NCBI GenBank assembly: GCA_965197575.1 | Contig: OZ240214.1 | Coordinates: forward strand, 3,596,001-3,660,000 | Origin: VXOI01 sp965197575 | GTDB taxonomy: Bacteria > Chloroflexota > Dehalococcoidia > Lucifugimonadales > UBA3495 | Direction: 5' to 3' | DNA length: 64,000 nucleotides | In this document: one piece after another, positions 35,437-44,676 of the stretch | Position numbering within the stretch: the stretch's first letter is position 1 | How the letters are laid out: the number at the start of each line of letters is the position of its first letter | Position numbers and translations under genes: made by a program | Notes under the pieces: model-generated | What the model was told of the DNA's origin: nothing | What the model saw: the letters and a program-made list of their open reading frames with translations, nothing else | Database searches by the model: none

Positions 35437-37794
35437 ATGATTACGAAAGAAGAGCTAAAGGCGGCGGTGCCAGACTTTTCCGGCGAGTTGCGAGTCCCAG
35501 GGCTGCGGGGCAAGGTGGAAGTGTACCGCGACCGGCTGGGCATTCCCCACATGCGTGCGGAGGACCGGCTCGACGCCTTCTTCGCCCAGGGTTTCGTTAC
35601 CGCTCAAGACCGGCTGTGGCACATGGAATACGACCGCCGCCGGGGCAGGGGCCGGTGGGCCGAGGTGGTGGGCGACCGGGCGTTGGAGCAGGACAAGCTC
35701 ATGCGCCGCTTCCGTCTCACCGCCAGCGCACGGGCCGACTACCGGGTGGTCGACGGTCAGACCAAGGCGGTCTTTGACGCCTACGCCAGCGGTGTGAACG
35801 CCTTTATTCAAGGCCCCTATCCCCTCCCCGCCGAATACAAGATTGCCGGTATCGAGCCGGAGCCGTGGCAGCCGTGGGACGGGCTAATCGTCTACAAGGT
35901 GCGCCACATCCTGATGGGCGTGTTCGAGTCGAAGGTCTGGCGGGCGCGCATGGTGCGGGAGATGGGACCGGAAAAGGCCGCCAAGCTGTTCCCCGGCTAC
36001 GAACCGGGACACCTGCAAATCCTGCCGCCGGGTTCGGAGTACGCCGGGCCATTGGACGACGGGCTGAAGGAACTGGCCGAGGGAGCGGCGGCCCTGAACT
36101 ACCTTTCGGAGATGGACTCCGGCAGCAACAGTTGGGCGATTTCTGGAACCTCTACCGCCAGCGGCAAGCCGTTGCTGGCCGGCGACTCCCACCGGGCGCT
36201 GGACACCCCCAACACCTACTACCAGAACCGTGTCGCCTGCCCCGAATTCGACGTGGCGGGCCTGTCGTTTCCCGGCGTGCCGGGATTCCCCCACTTCGGC
36301 CACAACCGTTGGGTGGCTTGGTGCGTGACCCACACCGCCGCCGACTACCAGGACCTCTACATCGAGCGATTCAAGGAGGACGACCCCGCCAAGTACCTGT
36401 ACAAAGACCAGTGGCTTGAGGCCAGGACATTCGACGAAACGGTCAAGTCGAGCAGCGGACGGGAAGAGACGTTCACCGTCACCGTGACCCGCCACGGGCC
36501 GGTCATTTCGGGCCTCTTGCCCCAACCCTCTACCTCGGAGAGCGGGCAGGGTGAGGAGCTTACGGGGCTGGCCTTCAAGTACACCGCCACCGAGCGGCCC
36601 TCCGCGTGGCCGGGCATTCTGTGGCGTATGCTCCGCGCCCGCGACGCTCAGGAACTGGCGGAGTCGCAGAAGGACTGGGTCGATCCCTGCAACAATTTCG
36701 TCTACGCCGACGTGAACGGGAACATCGGCTACCTCTGCCGGGGACGCATCCCGCAACGCTCCCGCGTCAACGGCTGGTTGCCGGTTCCGGGCTGGACCGG
36801 CGAACACGAATGGGGGGCTGACATCCCCTTCGACTACACGCCCCGTTCAGTCAACCCGACCGAGGGCTACATCGCCACCGCCAACAACCGGCCGGTGGGC
36901 GACGACTACCCGTATTACATCGCCGTGGACTTCACCCCCGAGTTCCGGGCGCGGAGCGTGACGCAGGGGTTGAAGTCCCTGGAGAAGCCGGGCGCGAAGG
37001 ACATGGCCAAAGTCCACTCCCAACGGGTCTCTCTCCCGTCGCTGGCCTACCTGGCCTTGATGCAACAGGTCGAACCGCAGGACGCCCTGTCGACCGACGC
37101 GAAGAAGCGCCTGCTGGGCTGGCAGGGGGAGATGGACGCCCACCGCGTGGAACCCACGATCTACAGCGCCATGCGCGACGCCCTGTTGAAAGAGGTGCTG
37201 CAAAACAACCTTACCCCAAGTCTGGCCGAAGCCGCCTGGCACCCGGCCGACCGCGGGCTGGGTTCCTTCGGCAACCGGCTCAAGGCCCGGCTGGTGGGAA
37301 TGGTGTCCAACGACGACCGGTCGTTGCTGACCGAGGGCGACACCTGGCCGGCGGCGCTGTCCCGCGCGCTGGCGGCGGGTGTGGCGGCTCTGCAAGACCG
37401 GCTGGGCGGCGACCCGGAGCAATGGCGCTGGGAAGCGGAGCATCAGGCCCGGCCCCGGCACACGCTTTCCGATGCCTTCCCGGAGCTGGCCTCGTTGCTG
37501 GACCCGCCGGCCATCCCGGCCAGCGGCGACGGCGACACTCCCCTGGCGGGCGGCTACTCGCCCAGCGCCCCGGCAACCATTACCAGCCTGTCGGTGGCCC
37601 GCTACGCCTACGACCTATCCGATTGGAACAACTCTCTATGGACAGTACCCCTGGGCAGTTCCGGCCATCCCGGCAGCCCCCACTACCACGATCAGTCGGA
37701 GACTTGGCGCAAGGTGGAAATGGCCCCGATGGGCTGGGACTGGGACCAGATAATCGCCGAAAGCGGGACTCAACAAACGCTGGAGCCGGAGTAG
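35437..37794 (+). CDS. Penicillin acylase family protein (Ntn hydrolase)
   Basis: The 785-residue precursor shows RDRLGIPHMRAEDRLDAFFA near the start, QDRLWHMEYDRRRGRGRWAE, then GSNSWAISG with Ser230 as the new N-terminal nucleophile after autocleavage, giving an alpha chain of about 229 residues and a beta chain. PGFPHFGHNRWVAW and TATNNRPVG-type blocks follow. No signal peptide is evident, so it may act in the cytoplasm. It would hydrolyse amides such as acyl-homoserine lactones or N-acyl amino acids. The start at 35437 follows GAGG. Confidence 0.92.
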   Translation: MITKEELKAAVPDFSGELRVPGLRGKVEVYRDRLGIPHMRAEDRLDAFFAQGFVTAQDRLWHMEYDRRRGRGRWAEVVGDRALEQDKLMRRFRLTASARADYRVVDGQTKAVFDAYASGVNAFIQGPYPLPAEYKIAGIEPEPWQPWDGLIVYKVRHILMGVFESKVWRARMVREMGPEKAAKLFPGYEPGHLQILPPGSEYAGPLDDGLKELAEGAAALNYLSEMDSGSNSWAISGTSTASGKPLLAGDSHRALDTPNTYYQNRVACPEFDVAGLSFPGVPGFPHFGHNRWVAWCVTHTAADYQDLYIERFKEDDPAKYLYKDQWLEARTFDETVKSSSGREETFTVTVTRHGPVISGLLPQPSTSESGQGEELTGLAFKYTATERPSAWPGILWRMLRARDAQELAESQKDWVDPCNNFVYADVNGNIGYLCRGRIPQRSRVNGWLPVPGWTGEHEWGADIPFDYTPRSVNPTEGYIATANNRPVGDDYPYYIAVDFTPEFRARSVTQGLKSLEKPGAKDMAKVHSQRVSLPSLAYLALMQQVEPQDALSTDAKKRLLGWQGEMDAHRVEPTIYSAMRDALLKEVLQNNLTPSLAEAAWHPADRGLGSFGNRLKARLVGMVSNDDRSLLTEGDTWPAALSRALAAGVAALQDRLGGDPEQWRWEAEHQARPRHTLSDAFPELASLLDPPAIPASGDGDTPLAGGYSPSAPATITSLSVARYAYDLSDWNNSLWTVPLGSSGHPGSPHYHDQSETWRKVEMAPMGWDWDQIIAESGTQQTLEPE

Positions 37795-37866
37795 GGCCGG
37801 CCAATCGGCTCGCATGGTTCAGGTTGTATGCTTCGGACCGGATGGCTGATTTGCCGTTGTCCGTGC

Positions 37867-37872
37867 TATAAT
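37867..37872 (+). promoter_or_regulatory. Extended -10 of tRNA-Pro
   Basis: TGC-TATAAT (extended -10) lies nine bases before the mature tRNA. No good -35 is visible. Confidence 0.55.
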
Positions 37873-37880
37873 AATTGGGT

Positions 37881-37957
37881 CGGGGCGTGGCCCAGCCTGG
37901 TAGGGCACCTGCATGGGGTGTAGGGGGTCGCCAGTTCAAATCTGGCCGCCCCGACCA
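37881..37957 (+). tRNA. tRNA-Pro (anticodon GGG)
   Basis: The acceptor stem CGGGGCG/CGCCCCG, D arm GCCC/GGGC, anticodon stem CCTGC/GTAGG with loop ATGGGGT (anticodon GGG), T arm GCCAG/CTGGC with TTCAAAT, and an encoded CCA are all present. It reads CCC. Confidence 0.96.
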
Positions 37958-37981
37958 ATCGAGACAGCGTATTAGTGATTG

Positions 37982-38010
37982 AAGGCCGCCTGTGGGCGGT
38001 CTTTTTCTTT
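37982..38010 (+). terminator. Rho-independent terminator after tRNA-Pro
   Basis: GGCCGCC and GGCGGTC form a stem around TGTG, extended by AA/TT and followed by TTTTTCTTT. Confidence 0.88.
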
Positions 38011-38038
38011 GAGGTTCCGGGGAATTATTCCCCTTGAT

Positions 38039-38068
38039 TTGAATCTTTCCAGCGGCCAAAGATATACT
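38039..38068 (+). promoter_or_regulatory. Promoter of the LLM-GMC operon
   Basis: TTGAAT (38039-38044), 18-bp spacer, TATACT (38063-38068), about 60 bp before the LLM gene. Confidence 0.55.
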
Positions 38069-38126
38069 CGCCGTGCGATTCTAGGAACGCCGGAGGGCGC
38101 TTTGTCCATCGGCGGCCGGGGTGAGG

Positions 38127-39179
38127 ATGCATTTCGGTCATTTTTTCTACCCGATGAAGTTCGACGACTCCGACGACGAGGGGGCGGTCCAGGAATGCCT
38201 GGCTGAAGCCGAGTTGGTCGAGTCGCTGGGGTTCGACGCCATCTGGATCGCCGAGCATTACTTCACGGGCGAGTGTGTCTACGGCGACCCGCTGGTGTTC
38301 GCCAGCGCGGTGGCGGTGAAGACCGAGCGGGTGGAGTTGGGCTTTGGGATTCTGGAGCTGCCCCTGCACAACCCGGTGCGGGTGGCCATCCAGACCGCCC
38401 TTCTGGACAACCTGTGCCAAGGTCGGTTGATCGTGGGCACGGCCAAGGGTTCCAACTACAACGCTTACGAGTACATCGGCTTCGGCTCCAACCCGGACCT
38501 GGGCGCCCGGCAGATGGAGGAGGCTGAAGAGTTGCTGGTCAAGGCCTGGACCACCGACAACCTGGAGTTCAAGGGCGACTTCTACCAAGTGTCGTTCCCG
38601 TCGGTCCGGCCCCGCCCCTACCAGAAGCCCCATCCGCGCTTGGCGCGGGCCTGCCTCAACGAAGAGTCGATCAAGGAGATGGCCCGCATCGGCCGCCCCG
38701 TTCTGCTTCGGGGCCGCTCCACCAACTCCACCGCCGCCAGCATCCGGCTGTACCGCGACACCATGATGGAAGCCGGGTTCGACGAGAAGACCATCGAACA
38801 CAACCTGGACCAAATATGGGTCTGGCGGGAAATGCACTTGGCCGAGACCGACAACCAGGCTTTCGAGGAGTTCTTGCCCGCTCAGTACGACGCCTTCACC
38901 ACGATGCAGGACTACCGGACGCGGTGGAACCCCGCCGAGTACCCGATGGAGCGCCAGACTCCGCCCATGGGACGGGAAGGCTACGCCAGGACTCCCGACC
39001 CTGCTGCCGCCGAAAACCTTATCGGGAGCCCCGAGCGAGTGGCGGAGCAACTGGCCCAGATGCGCGAGGCTGGCATCCGCAACCTGATGCTGACCAACCG
39101 GGGCCTCATGTCGCCGGAAAAGACTGCGGCGTCGCTCAAGCTGCTCAGCGAAAAGGTTATGCCGCACTTCCGGGGCTGA
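38127..39179 (+). CDS. LLM class flavin-dependent oxidoreductase
   Basis: The 350-residue TIM-barrel monooxygenase of the luciferase-like family shows LGFDAIWIAEHYFTG, a VELGFGILELPLHNPVRVA strand-turn, GRLIVGTAKGSNYNAYEYIG and a late IGSPERVAEQLAQMREAGIR block. It uses FMN or F420 to oxidise a small organic molecule; the substrate is unknown. ATG 38127 or GTG 38121 could be the start. It is 26 bp from the GMC oxidoreductase, so the two likely act on the same pathway. Confidence 0.88.
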   Translation: MHFGHFFYPMKFDDSDDEGAVQECLAEAELVESLGFDAIWIAEHYFTGECVYGDPLVFASAVAVKTERVELGFGILELPLHNPVRVAIQTALLDNLCQGRLIVGTAKGSNYNAYEYIGFGSNPDLGARQMEEAEELLVKAWTTDNLEFKGDFYQVSFPSVRPRPYQKPHPRLARACLNEESIKEMARIGRPVLLRGRSTNSTAASIRLYRDTMMEAGFDEKTIEHNLDQIWVWREMHLAETDNQAFEEFLPAQYDAFTTMQDYRTRWNPAEYPMERQTPPMGREGYARTPDPAAAENLIGSPERVAEQLAQMREAGIRNLMLTNRGLMSPEKTAASLKLLSEKVMPHFRG

Positions 39180-39205
39180 ATACATCTCGCGGGAGGGATT
39201 AGGCC

Positions 39206-40753
39206 ATGAAATACGACGTGATCATTGTGGGCGCGGGGAACGCCGGGAGCGCGTTGGCGGCACGGCTCTCCGAGGACAAGGACCGCTCCGTGTTGCTGCT
39301 GGAAGCGGGCCCCGATTACCCTGACTTCGAGCGCCTGCCGGACGACCTCAAGTACAGTTTCAACCCGCTGGCGTCGGTGGCCGATGCGCCGCACAGTTGG
39401 TCGTTCCAAGGCCGCCCCACCCGCCAGCAGACTGGCTCGACGCTGGTCCCCCGGGGTCGGGTGGTCGGCGGCGGCAGCGCCATCAACGGGGCGCAACTGT
39501 TCCGCGGCTCGCCCGAAGACTTCGAAGATTGGGCCGCCAGGGGCAACGACCTCTGGTCGTATCTTCAGGTCCTGCCCTACTACCGGAAGATGGAGAACGA
39601 TCTGGACTTTCGGGACGACTTCCACGGCACCGAGGGCCCGGTGCCGGTGCGGCGGTTCAAGCGAGAGGACTTCCGCCCTTTCCAGGAAGCCTTCTATCAG
39701 TCGTGCCTGGACGCCGGGTTTCCAGAGTTCCCGGACATCAATCACCCGGAGTCCACCGGAATCAGCCCGGTGCCGGTGAACAACATCGACGGCGTCAGGA
39801 TGAGCACGGCCCTGACCTACATCGGCCCCAACCGGCACCGGCTGAACCTGACCATCAGGCCCAACGTCATCGTCACCGGAATCCTATTCGACGGCAAGCA
39901 GGCCATCGGCGTGAAGGCCGAGAGCGGCGGTGAGGAATTCGTGGTCGAAGGCGGGGAAGTCGTGCTCAGCGCCGGGGCCGTCAAGTCGGCCCACCTGTTG
40001 CTTTTGTCGGGTATCGGCCCGGCGGAACAACTGAGGGAGTTCGGCATCCCGGTGTTGCAAGACCTGGCCGGGGTGGGCAAAAACCTGAAAGACCATCCGC
40101 AGGTCACAATGCTGTTCCAAGCCGGAGCTGGGTTGGAGATGGACCCCGACGCCACCAAGCGCGAGTGCCTGCTCCATTACACGGCCACCGGGTCCAGTAT
40201 CCGCAACGACATGCTGATCACGCCCAGTTCCTTCGCCACCACTCTGGGCGCCGACCCCAACCAGCCAGCGGGGTTGTCCATCTCGTGCAGCCTATACAAG
40301 CCAGTTGGGCCGGGAGAAGTGCGGCTGGTGTCGGCCGACCCACATCAGCAGCCGGAGTTGGACTACCAGTACCTGGAAGACCCTTGGGACCGCCAGCGGA
40401 TGCGGGAGGCGGTACGCTTGGGAGTCCGGTTGTTGGAGCATGAGTCGTTCGGCAGCGTAACGGCCGGGCGAATCTCCCCGACCGAGGATGACTTGGCCAC
40501 CGACGAGTCTCTGGACCGCTGGATCACCCACACCCTGCAGTTTAGCGGCAGCCAGCATATGTCGGGCACCTGCAAGATGGGACCGGAGTCGGACGAAATG
40601 GCTGTCGTTGACCAGCAGTGCCGGGTCCACGGAATGCAGGGGCTCCGGGTGGTCGACACTTCTATCATGCCCGACGTGGTCTGCGTGGGCACCAGCGGCA
40701 CCGCCATGATGATCGGCGAAAGGGTGGCCGGGCTGATGCGAGGCGAGGGATAA
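39206..40753 (+). CDS. GMC family oxidoreductase
   Basis: The 515-residue FAD protein has the N-terminal dinucleotide fold VGAGNAGSALAARL and LLLEAGPDYP, the GMC signature GSTLVPRGRVVGGGSAING, the second signature VLSAGAVKSAHLLLLSGIGP, and a C-terminal SGSQHMSGTCKMG with the catalytic His region. It oxidises an alcohol or aldehyde group, as choline dehydrogenase-like enzymes do. No signal peptide is seen. A strong terminator follows. Confidence 0.93.
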   Translation: MKYDVIIVGAGNAGSALAARLSEDKDRSVLLLEAGPDYPDFERLPDDLKYSFNPLASVADAPHSWSFQGRPTRQQTGSTLVPRGRVVGGGSAINGAQLFRGSPEDFEDWAARGNDLWSYLQVLPYYRKMENDLDFRDDFHGTEGPVPVRRFKREDFRPFQEAFYQSCLDAGFPEFPDINHPESTGISPVPVNNIDGVRMSTALTYIGPNRHRLNLTIRPNVIVTGILFDGKQAIGVKAESGGEEFVVEGGEVVLSAGAVKSAHLLLLSGIGPAEQLREFGIPVLQDLAGVGKNLKDHPQVTMLFQAGAGLEMDPDATKRECLLHYTATGSSIRNDMLITPSSFATTLGADPNQPAGLSISCSLYKPVGPGEVRLVSADPHQQPELDYQYLEDPWDRQRMREAVRLGVRLLEHESFGSVTAGRISPTEDDLATDESLDRWITHTLQFSGSQHMSGTCKMGPESDEMAVVDQQCRVHGMQGLRVVDTSIMPDVVCVGTSGTAMMIGERVAGLMRGEG

Positions 40754-40758
40754 AGCAA

Positions 40759-40792
40759 AGCTGCCGTTCGTGTGAACGGCAGCTCTTTTTCC
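40759..40792 (+). terminator. Rho-independent terminator after the GMC gene
   Basis: The 11-bp perfect stem AGCTGCCGTTC/GAACGGCAGCT with loop GTGT is followed by CTTTTT. It can also serve the convergent gene at 40817. Confidence 0.92.
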
Positions 40793-40816
40793 GTTGCTTG
40801 GACTTCGTGGGGTTGC

Positions 40817-41668
40817 TTACTGTACCAGGTTGGGCGTAGGCTCCGCCGGCATTCCGGCCGCTTCCATTTCCCGCGCCCGGGCTTCTACCTTCGGCAGCAC
40901 CGAGGCGATCAGGTCTTCGTCCAGGTCGGCGGCTACGCCGGGGTAACCGGCCCGCTCCAGCATCGGACCCAGCTTCCTGGTCTTGAACTGGTCCAAGCAC
41001 CAGCCCAAGGGGTCGGGCACCAGGGTCTTGTCCCAAAAGATGCGGTGGTTCTTGTTCCGGGGGCCATAGTGATAGTGAGGGTCGTCCCGGAAGCAGTCGA
41101 AAGCCATAAGCTCGGTCTCTTCGGTGAAGACCCGGCCGGTGTTGCCCGCCAGGTCGGCCAGCAAATGAATGGCCAGTCCGCCGTCGCCGGAGTTCTGCCG
41201 CCGCATCTCCAGGCCGAACTTGATGTTGCCCGCCTCTATGATGTCGGTGCCCCGGTTGTGCTTCACGGTGTTGCGCTCGGCCATGAACTTGGCTCGGGCG
41301 ATGTTTTCCACTTCATCCAGGCCCCCCGAGACCGCCGCCATGTCCAACTGACCGGCGATCTCCGGATAGCCGGCCTCTTCCACCATGACGGGCAGGTTTT
41401 CCCGGATGGTCTTGACCGACCAACCGATGGGATTGCCGTCGACCGTGTGGTCCATGCGGAATTTCTTGTTCTTGCCGCTGGGGCCGTAAACGTAGCTGCG
41501 CTCCAGGTCGAAACAGTTGAACCGGAGCAGCGTGGTATCACCCGACTCGACCAGGATCACGACTCCCTGGTCGGAATGGTCCTGAATGTTCCCGTCCCAA
41601 AGCTCGTGCTGGACGATCAAGGTGACGTTGCCAGCCTCTATCCTGGCTCTTCCAGTCTGTTGCATCAT
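40817..41668 (-). CDS. Two-domain conserved protein of unknown function
   Basis: The 283-residue protein is built from two similar domains of about 135 residues. Each has an ARIEAGNVTLIVQHELWD-like start, a central FDCFRDDPHYHYGP-type block (first copy FNCFDLERSYVYGP) and a PxGW block, then a C-terminal helix pair ending in GYP. The aromatic/His-rich centre suggests ligand or metal binding. I do not recognise the family with certainty. It is soluble, with no signal. It sits among oxidoreductase genes. Confidence 0.65.
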   Translation of the reverse strand: MMQQTGRARIEAGNVTLIVQHELWDGNIQDHSDQGVVILVESGDTTLLRFNCFDLERSYVYGPSGKNKKFRMDHTVDGNPIGWSVKTIRENLPVMVEEAGYPEIAGQLDMAAVSGGLDEVENIARAKFMAERNTVKHNRGTDIIEAGNIKFGLEMRRQNSGDGGLAIHLLADLAGNTGRVFTEETELMAFDCFRDDPHYHYGPRNKNHRIFWDKTLVPDPLGWCLDQFKTRKLGPMLERAGYPGVAADLDEDLIASVLPKVEARAREMEAAGMPAEPTPNLVQ

Positions 41669-41749
41669 AGCATCCAGTCTCCTAAGTCCGATTTGGTATC
41701 CGAAATATAGGCATTCCAGCGCGCAAGTGTCAACCAGATGAAGGTAAGG

Positions 41750-42025
41750 CTATCGGGCGCGGTATATTTCGCGGCGGTGCCCTATGCGGAGGACTGCAAT
41801 CTCGCGTTCTGTCTGGTTGTAGGTGTAGATAACCCGATAGTCACCGATGCGCTCCCGGAATGCACCACTCCACTCTCCGGTTAGCGCTTCGTGGGGAAGC
41901 GACTCAAAATTCTCCGCTAGTCGCCGCAACCCGTCCAATACCCTTTGCGCCACCGACGGGTCCAAGCGTAACAAATCAGCTCGGGCCCTTGGCCTGAAGT
42001 CCAGGGTGTACGCCCTGGGTGTCAC
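41750..42025 (-). CDS. RelE/ParE family toxin
   Basis: The 91-residue protein has the RelE fold pattern: YTLDFRPRARADLLRLDPSV, LTGEWSGAFRERIGDYRVIY and a C-terminal VLRIGHRREIY with the usual basic and Tyr residues. RelE-type toxins cleave mRNA on the ribosome; ParE-type ones target gyrase. Its start overlaps the antitoxin stop by ATGA, typical of such operons. Confidence 0.9.
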   Translation of the reverse strand: MTPRAYTLDFRPRARADLLRLDPSVAQRVLDGLRRLAENFESLPHEALTGEWSGAFRERIGDYRVIYTYNQTEREIAVLRIGHRREIYRAR

Positions 42026-42270
42026 CAGGACAAGCCTAGCTCTTCCGCCACCTGAGCTGCCGGAATGGTTGGTTCGCCTGCGGCCAATGCGTCGATGGAT
42101 GCTCGCAGACCCTCGGCAAACTCATCGGTAAACTCCAAATCGGGGTGGAAGTCCTCGTACATCTCGGCCAAGCACTCCGTTACGACTTCCCGGATTAGCT
42201 CCCGGAACTCGGATACGGTAAGGTCAGAGACTTTTTGCGCGGCAGGATCGGCAACTTTTTCCGTCGCCAC
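42022..42270 (-). CDS. Antitoxin of the RelE-type pair
   Basis: The 82-residue acidic protein begins MATEKVADPAAQKVSDLTVS (GTG start at 42270, GGAGG seven bases upstream). The SDLTVSEFRELIREVVTECL stretch resembles a short DNA-binding helix pair; the acidic C-terminal half would bind the toxin. A longer in-frame ATG start at 42318 exists but has a weaker ribosome site. Confidence 0.8.
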   Translation of the reverse strand: MATEKVADPAAQKVSDLTVSEFRELIREVVTECLAEMYEDFHPDLEFTDEFAEGLRASIDALAAGEPTIPAAQVAEELGLSW

Positions 42271-42411
42271 GATTATCCTCCACATCCTCGTTTTTTCGAT
42301 TTTACATCTAGGGCACAATTGTCGTAGCTACAGTAAAGTGCACGGGCGTAACATCAATGGAAAGGCAGGAAAGCATCTCGCCCCTTCCGTAATCTCTGCC
42401 TCCTCGCGTCC

Positions 42412-43599
42412 CTACGCCAAGGCAGCTTCCTCCACGTTGAAGTGGGGCATGACGCCTTCGGCGAAGCGCTCCAGTTGCTCCAGCATGACGTCCAGGGTCG
42501 CTCCCATGCGGTTGCAGCCGACGTGCATGTATTCCAGGCCGGGGTACTTGTCCTGGATTTCCATGATGCGCTCGGTGACCTGTTCGGCGGTGCCGCAGAG
42601 CCAGGCCCGGTTGGCCACGAACTCTTCCATGGTGGGCAAGCCAGCGCCCCTGGCCCGCTTGGGGTCGCCCAAGGCGATGATCTGGTCGGGCGAAAGGCCC
42701 CGGAAGAAGCCCAACGGCGCAAACATCTTCATGTCCTCTTCCAGGTACTTGCGGGCCTGCTCGATGGCCTCCTGCTCGCTGTCGGCGATATAGGTCGAGA
42801 GGCCGATGACCAATCGTCCGCCCAACTCGACCTCGCGGCCGTGGCGGGCCAGGGTCTCAGTCCATTGCTTGATGACCTCTTCGGAAGCGCCGCCGGTGAC
42901 CGCGCCGCCGCCGATGATGGCCTGAATGTCGTGCTTGGCCATGAAGTCCATCGCCCGCTGGCTGGCGCTGACCATCGGCTGCCAAGTCTCCACCGGCAGC
43001 GTTTTGGGACGGGGCACCAGGGTTAGCTCCTTCAGCGTGTAGCCGCGGTAGGGCACCTCCGGCGGCAGCTTGTAGTACTTGCCTTCGTAGGAGAACGACT
43101 CCTCATTGAAGGCCCGCATAAGGATCTCGACCTGCTCTTCGAACAACTCCCGGTTGGCGTCGTTGTCGGAGTTGGTGCTGGGAGCGCCGAAGGTGTCGAC
43201 CTCGCGGGAGTGGTAGCCGCGGCCGACGCCGAAAATCACCCTGCCGTTGGTCAGGATGTCGGCGGTGGCGTAGTCTTCCGCCAAGCGCAGGGGGTGCCAC
43301 ATTGGGTTGATGTTGAAGCCGCAGCCGAACTTGAGCCGCTTGGTCAGGTTGGCGAGATGCACGTAGAGCAAAAGGAGGTTTGGGATGACCTCGTTCCCCT
43401 CATGCTGGAAGTGGTGTTCAGCGGCCCAAAAGCTGTGGTAGCCCAACCGGTCCATGGTCTGAACGATTTGGGTGCAACGGTCGAAAATCGTAATCAAATG
43501 GTCGTTGCCGAACCGCCGGTCGTTGACCGGGGTGGCATCCAGACCGAGGTCGCCCAGGTCTACGTGGCCGGCGTAGAGACTGCCGAAGTGCTTGATCAT
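42412..43599 (-). CDS. LLM class flavin-dependent oxidoreductase
   Basis: The 395-residue bacterial luciferase-like protein shows LGYHSFWAAEHHFQHEG, LKFGCGFNINPMWHPLRLAE, GRVIFGVGRGYHSREVD and a late CGTAEQVTERIMEIQD block. It belongs to the long LLM subgroup with an insertion around residues 200-260. The substrate is unknown. It is single and transcribed away from the PuuE-like gene, separated by about 140 bp of promoter space. Confidence 0.9.
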   Translation of the reverse strand: MIKHFGSLYAGHVDLGDLGLDATPVNDRRFGNDHLITIFDRCTQIVQTMDRLGYHSFWAAEHHFQHEGNEVIPNLLLLYVHLANLTKRLKFGCGFNINPMWHPLRLAEDYATADILTNGRVIFGVGRGYHSREVDTFGAPSTNSDNDANRELFEEQVEILMRAFNEESFSYEGKYYKLPPEVPYRGYTLKELTLVPRPKTLPVETWQPMVSASQRAMDFMAKHDIQAIIGGGAVTGGASEEVIKQWTETLARHGREVELGGRLVIGLSTYIADSEQEAIEQARKYLEEDMKMFAPLGFFRGLSPDQIIALGDPKRARGAGLPTMEEFVANRAWLCGTAEQVTERIMEIQDKYPGLEYMHVGCNRMGATLDVMLEQLERFAEGVMPHFNVEEAALA

Positions 43600-43738
43600 G
43601 TCTAACCCCCCGAACGGAAAAGTATTCGCAACAATTCTTCATGGCCGGACGGCGGTTGTCAAATGGAACGGTGGTTGCTAAATGGAACGAATGCGGGGTT
43701 GGGCGTAAACTGGCTTTAGAGAATAAGGAGGCCCCGAT

Positions 43739-44671
43739 ATGCAGCGCGATCTGGTTGGTTATGGAAAGAGCGTTCCCCGGATAGAGTGGCCCGGCGGCGC
43801 CCGCATCGCTGTCTCTCTGGTAGTGAATTACGAAGAAGGCGCGGAGTATTCCACCTTGGACGGCGATTCCCATCACGAGACCAACGGGGAAGTGCCCTCA
43901 CCGGTACCCGCGGCCGACCGAGACCTTAACAACGAGTCGTTCTTCGAGTACGGCAGCCGCGTGGGGGTATGGCGACTGCTGGACATGTTCCGCCGATACG
44001 AATTACCCAGCACCTTCTTCTGCTGCGCCCTAGCCTTGGAGCGGAACCCGGAGGTGGCCCGGGAGATTCCCGCCCAAGGCCACGAAGTCTGCGGCCACGG
44101 CTACCGCTGGGAGGAATACCACCTGATGGACCGGGACTCGGAGCGGGACTCTATCGCTAGGACGATAGAGTCGCTGGAGCGCACCACCGGGGAGCGCACC
44201 GTGGGTTGGTTCACACGTTACGGCCCCAGCGTCAACACCAGAGACTTGGTGGTGGAACACGGCGGGTTCGTCTACGACAGCATGGGGTTGAACGACGACC
44301 TGCCCTACTATGTAACAGTCCGAGACCGGCCCTGGCTGGTCATCCCCTACAGCATGGAGACCAACGACGCCCGTTTCTGGAGGGGAGGGTTGGTCAGCGT
44401 CAACGACTTCTACGACTACCTGAAGGACACCTTCGACGTCTTATACGAAGAGGGCCGCACCCACCCCAAGATGATGTCGGTGGGGCTGCACTGCCGCATC
44501 GCCGGACGCCCGGCCCGCTCGAGGGCTGTGGAGCGTTTCTTGCGGTACGCCCGGCAGATGCCCGGAGTGTGGTTCGCCCGCCGCGACGAAATCGCCCGCT
44601 GGTGGCTGGAGCACTACCCGCCGGGGGTTGATTCGCGCCCGAGCACACGGGAAGAGCCAAGGTCGAGCTAA
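43739..44671 (+). CDS. Polysaccharide deacetylase family protein, PuuE/allantoinase-like
   Basis: The 310-residue protein matches the PuuE-type branch of the NodB-fold family: WPGGARIAVSLVVNYEEGAE, NNESFFEYGSRVGVWRLLDM, FFCCALALERNPEVAREI, HEVCGHGYRWEEYHLMD with metal His residues, and a late MSVGLHCRIAGRPARSRAVE. These enzymes open cyclic amides such as allantoin rather than deacetylate polymers. The start at 43739 follows AAGGAGG. The gene is convergent with a Uma2 gene. Confidence 0.87.
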   Translation: MQRDLVGYGKSVPRIEWPGGARIAVSLVVNYEEGAEYSTLDGDSHHETNGEVPSPVPAADRDLNNESFFEYGSRVGVWRLLDMFRRYELPSTFFCCALALERNPEVAREIPAQGHEVCGHGYRWEEYHLMDRDSERDSIARTIESLERTTGERTVGWFTRYGPSVNTRDLVVEHGGFVYDSMGLNDDLPYYVTVRDRPWLVIPYSMETNDARFWRGGLVSVNDFYDYLKDTFDVLYEEGRTHPKMMSVGLHCRIAGRPARSRAVERFLRYARQMPGVWFARRDEIARWWLEHYPPGVDSRPSTREEPRSS

Positions 44672-44676
44672 CTGTC

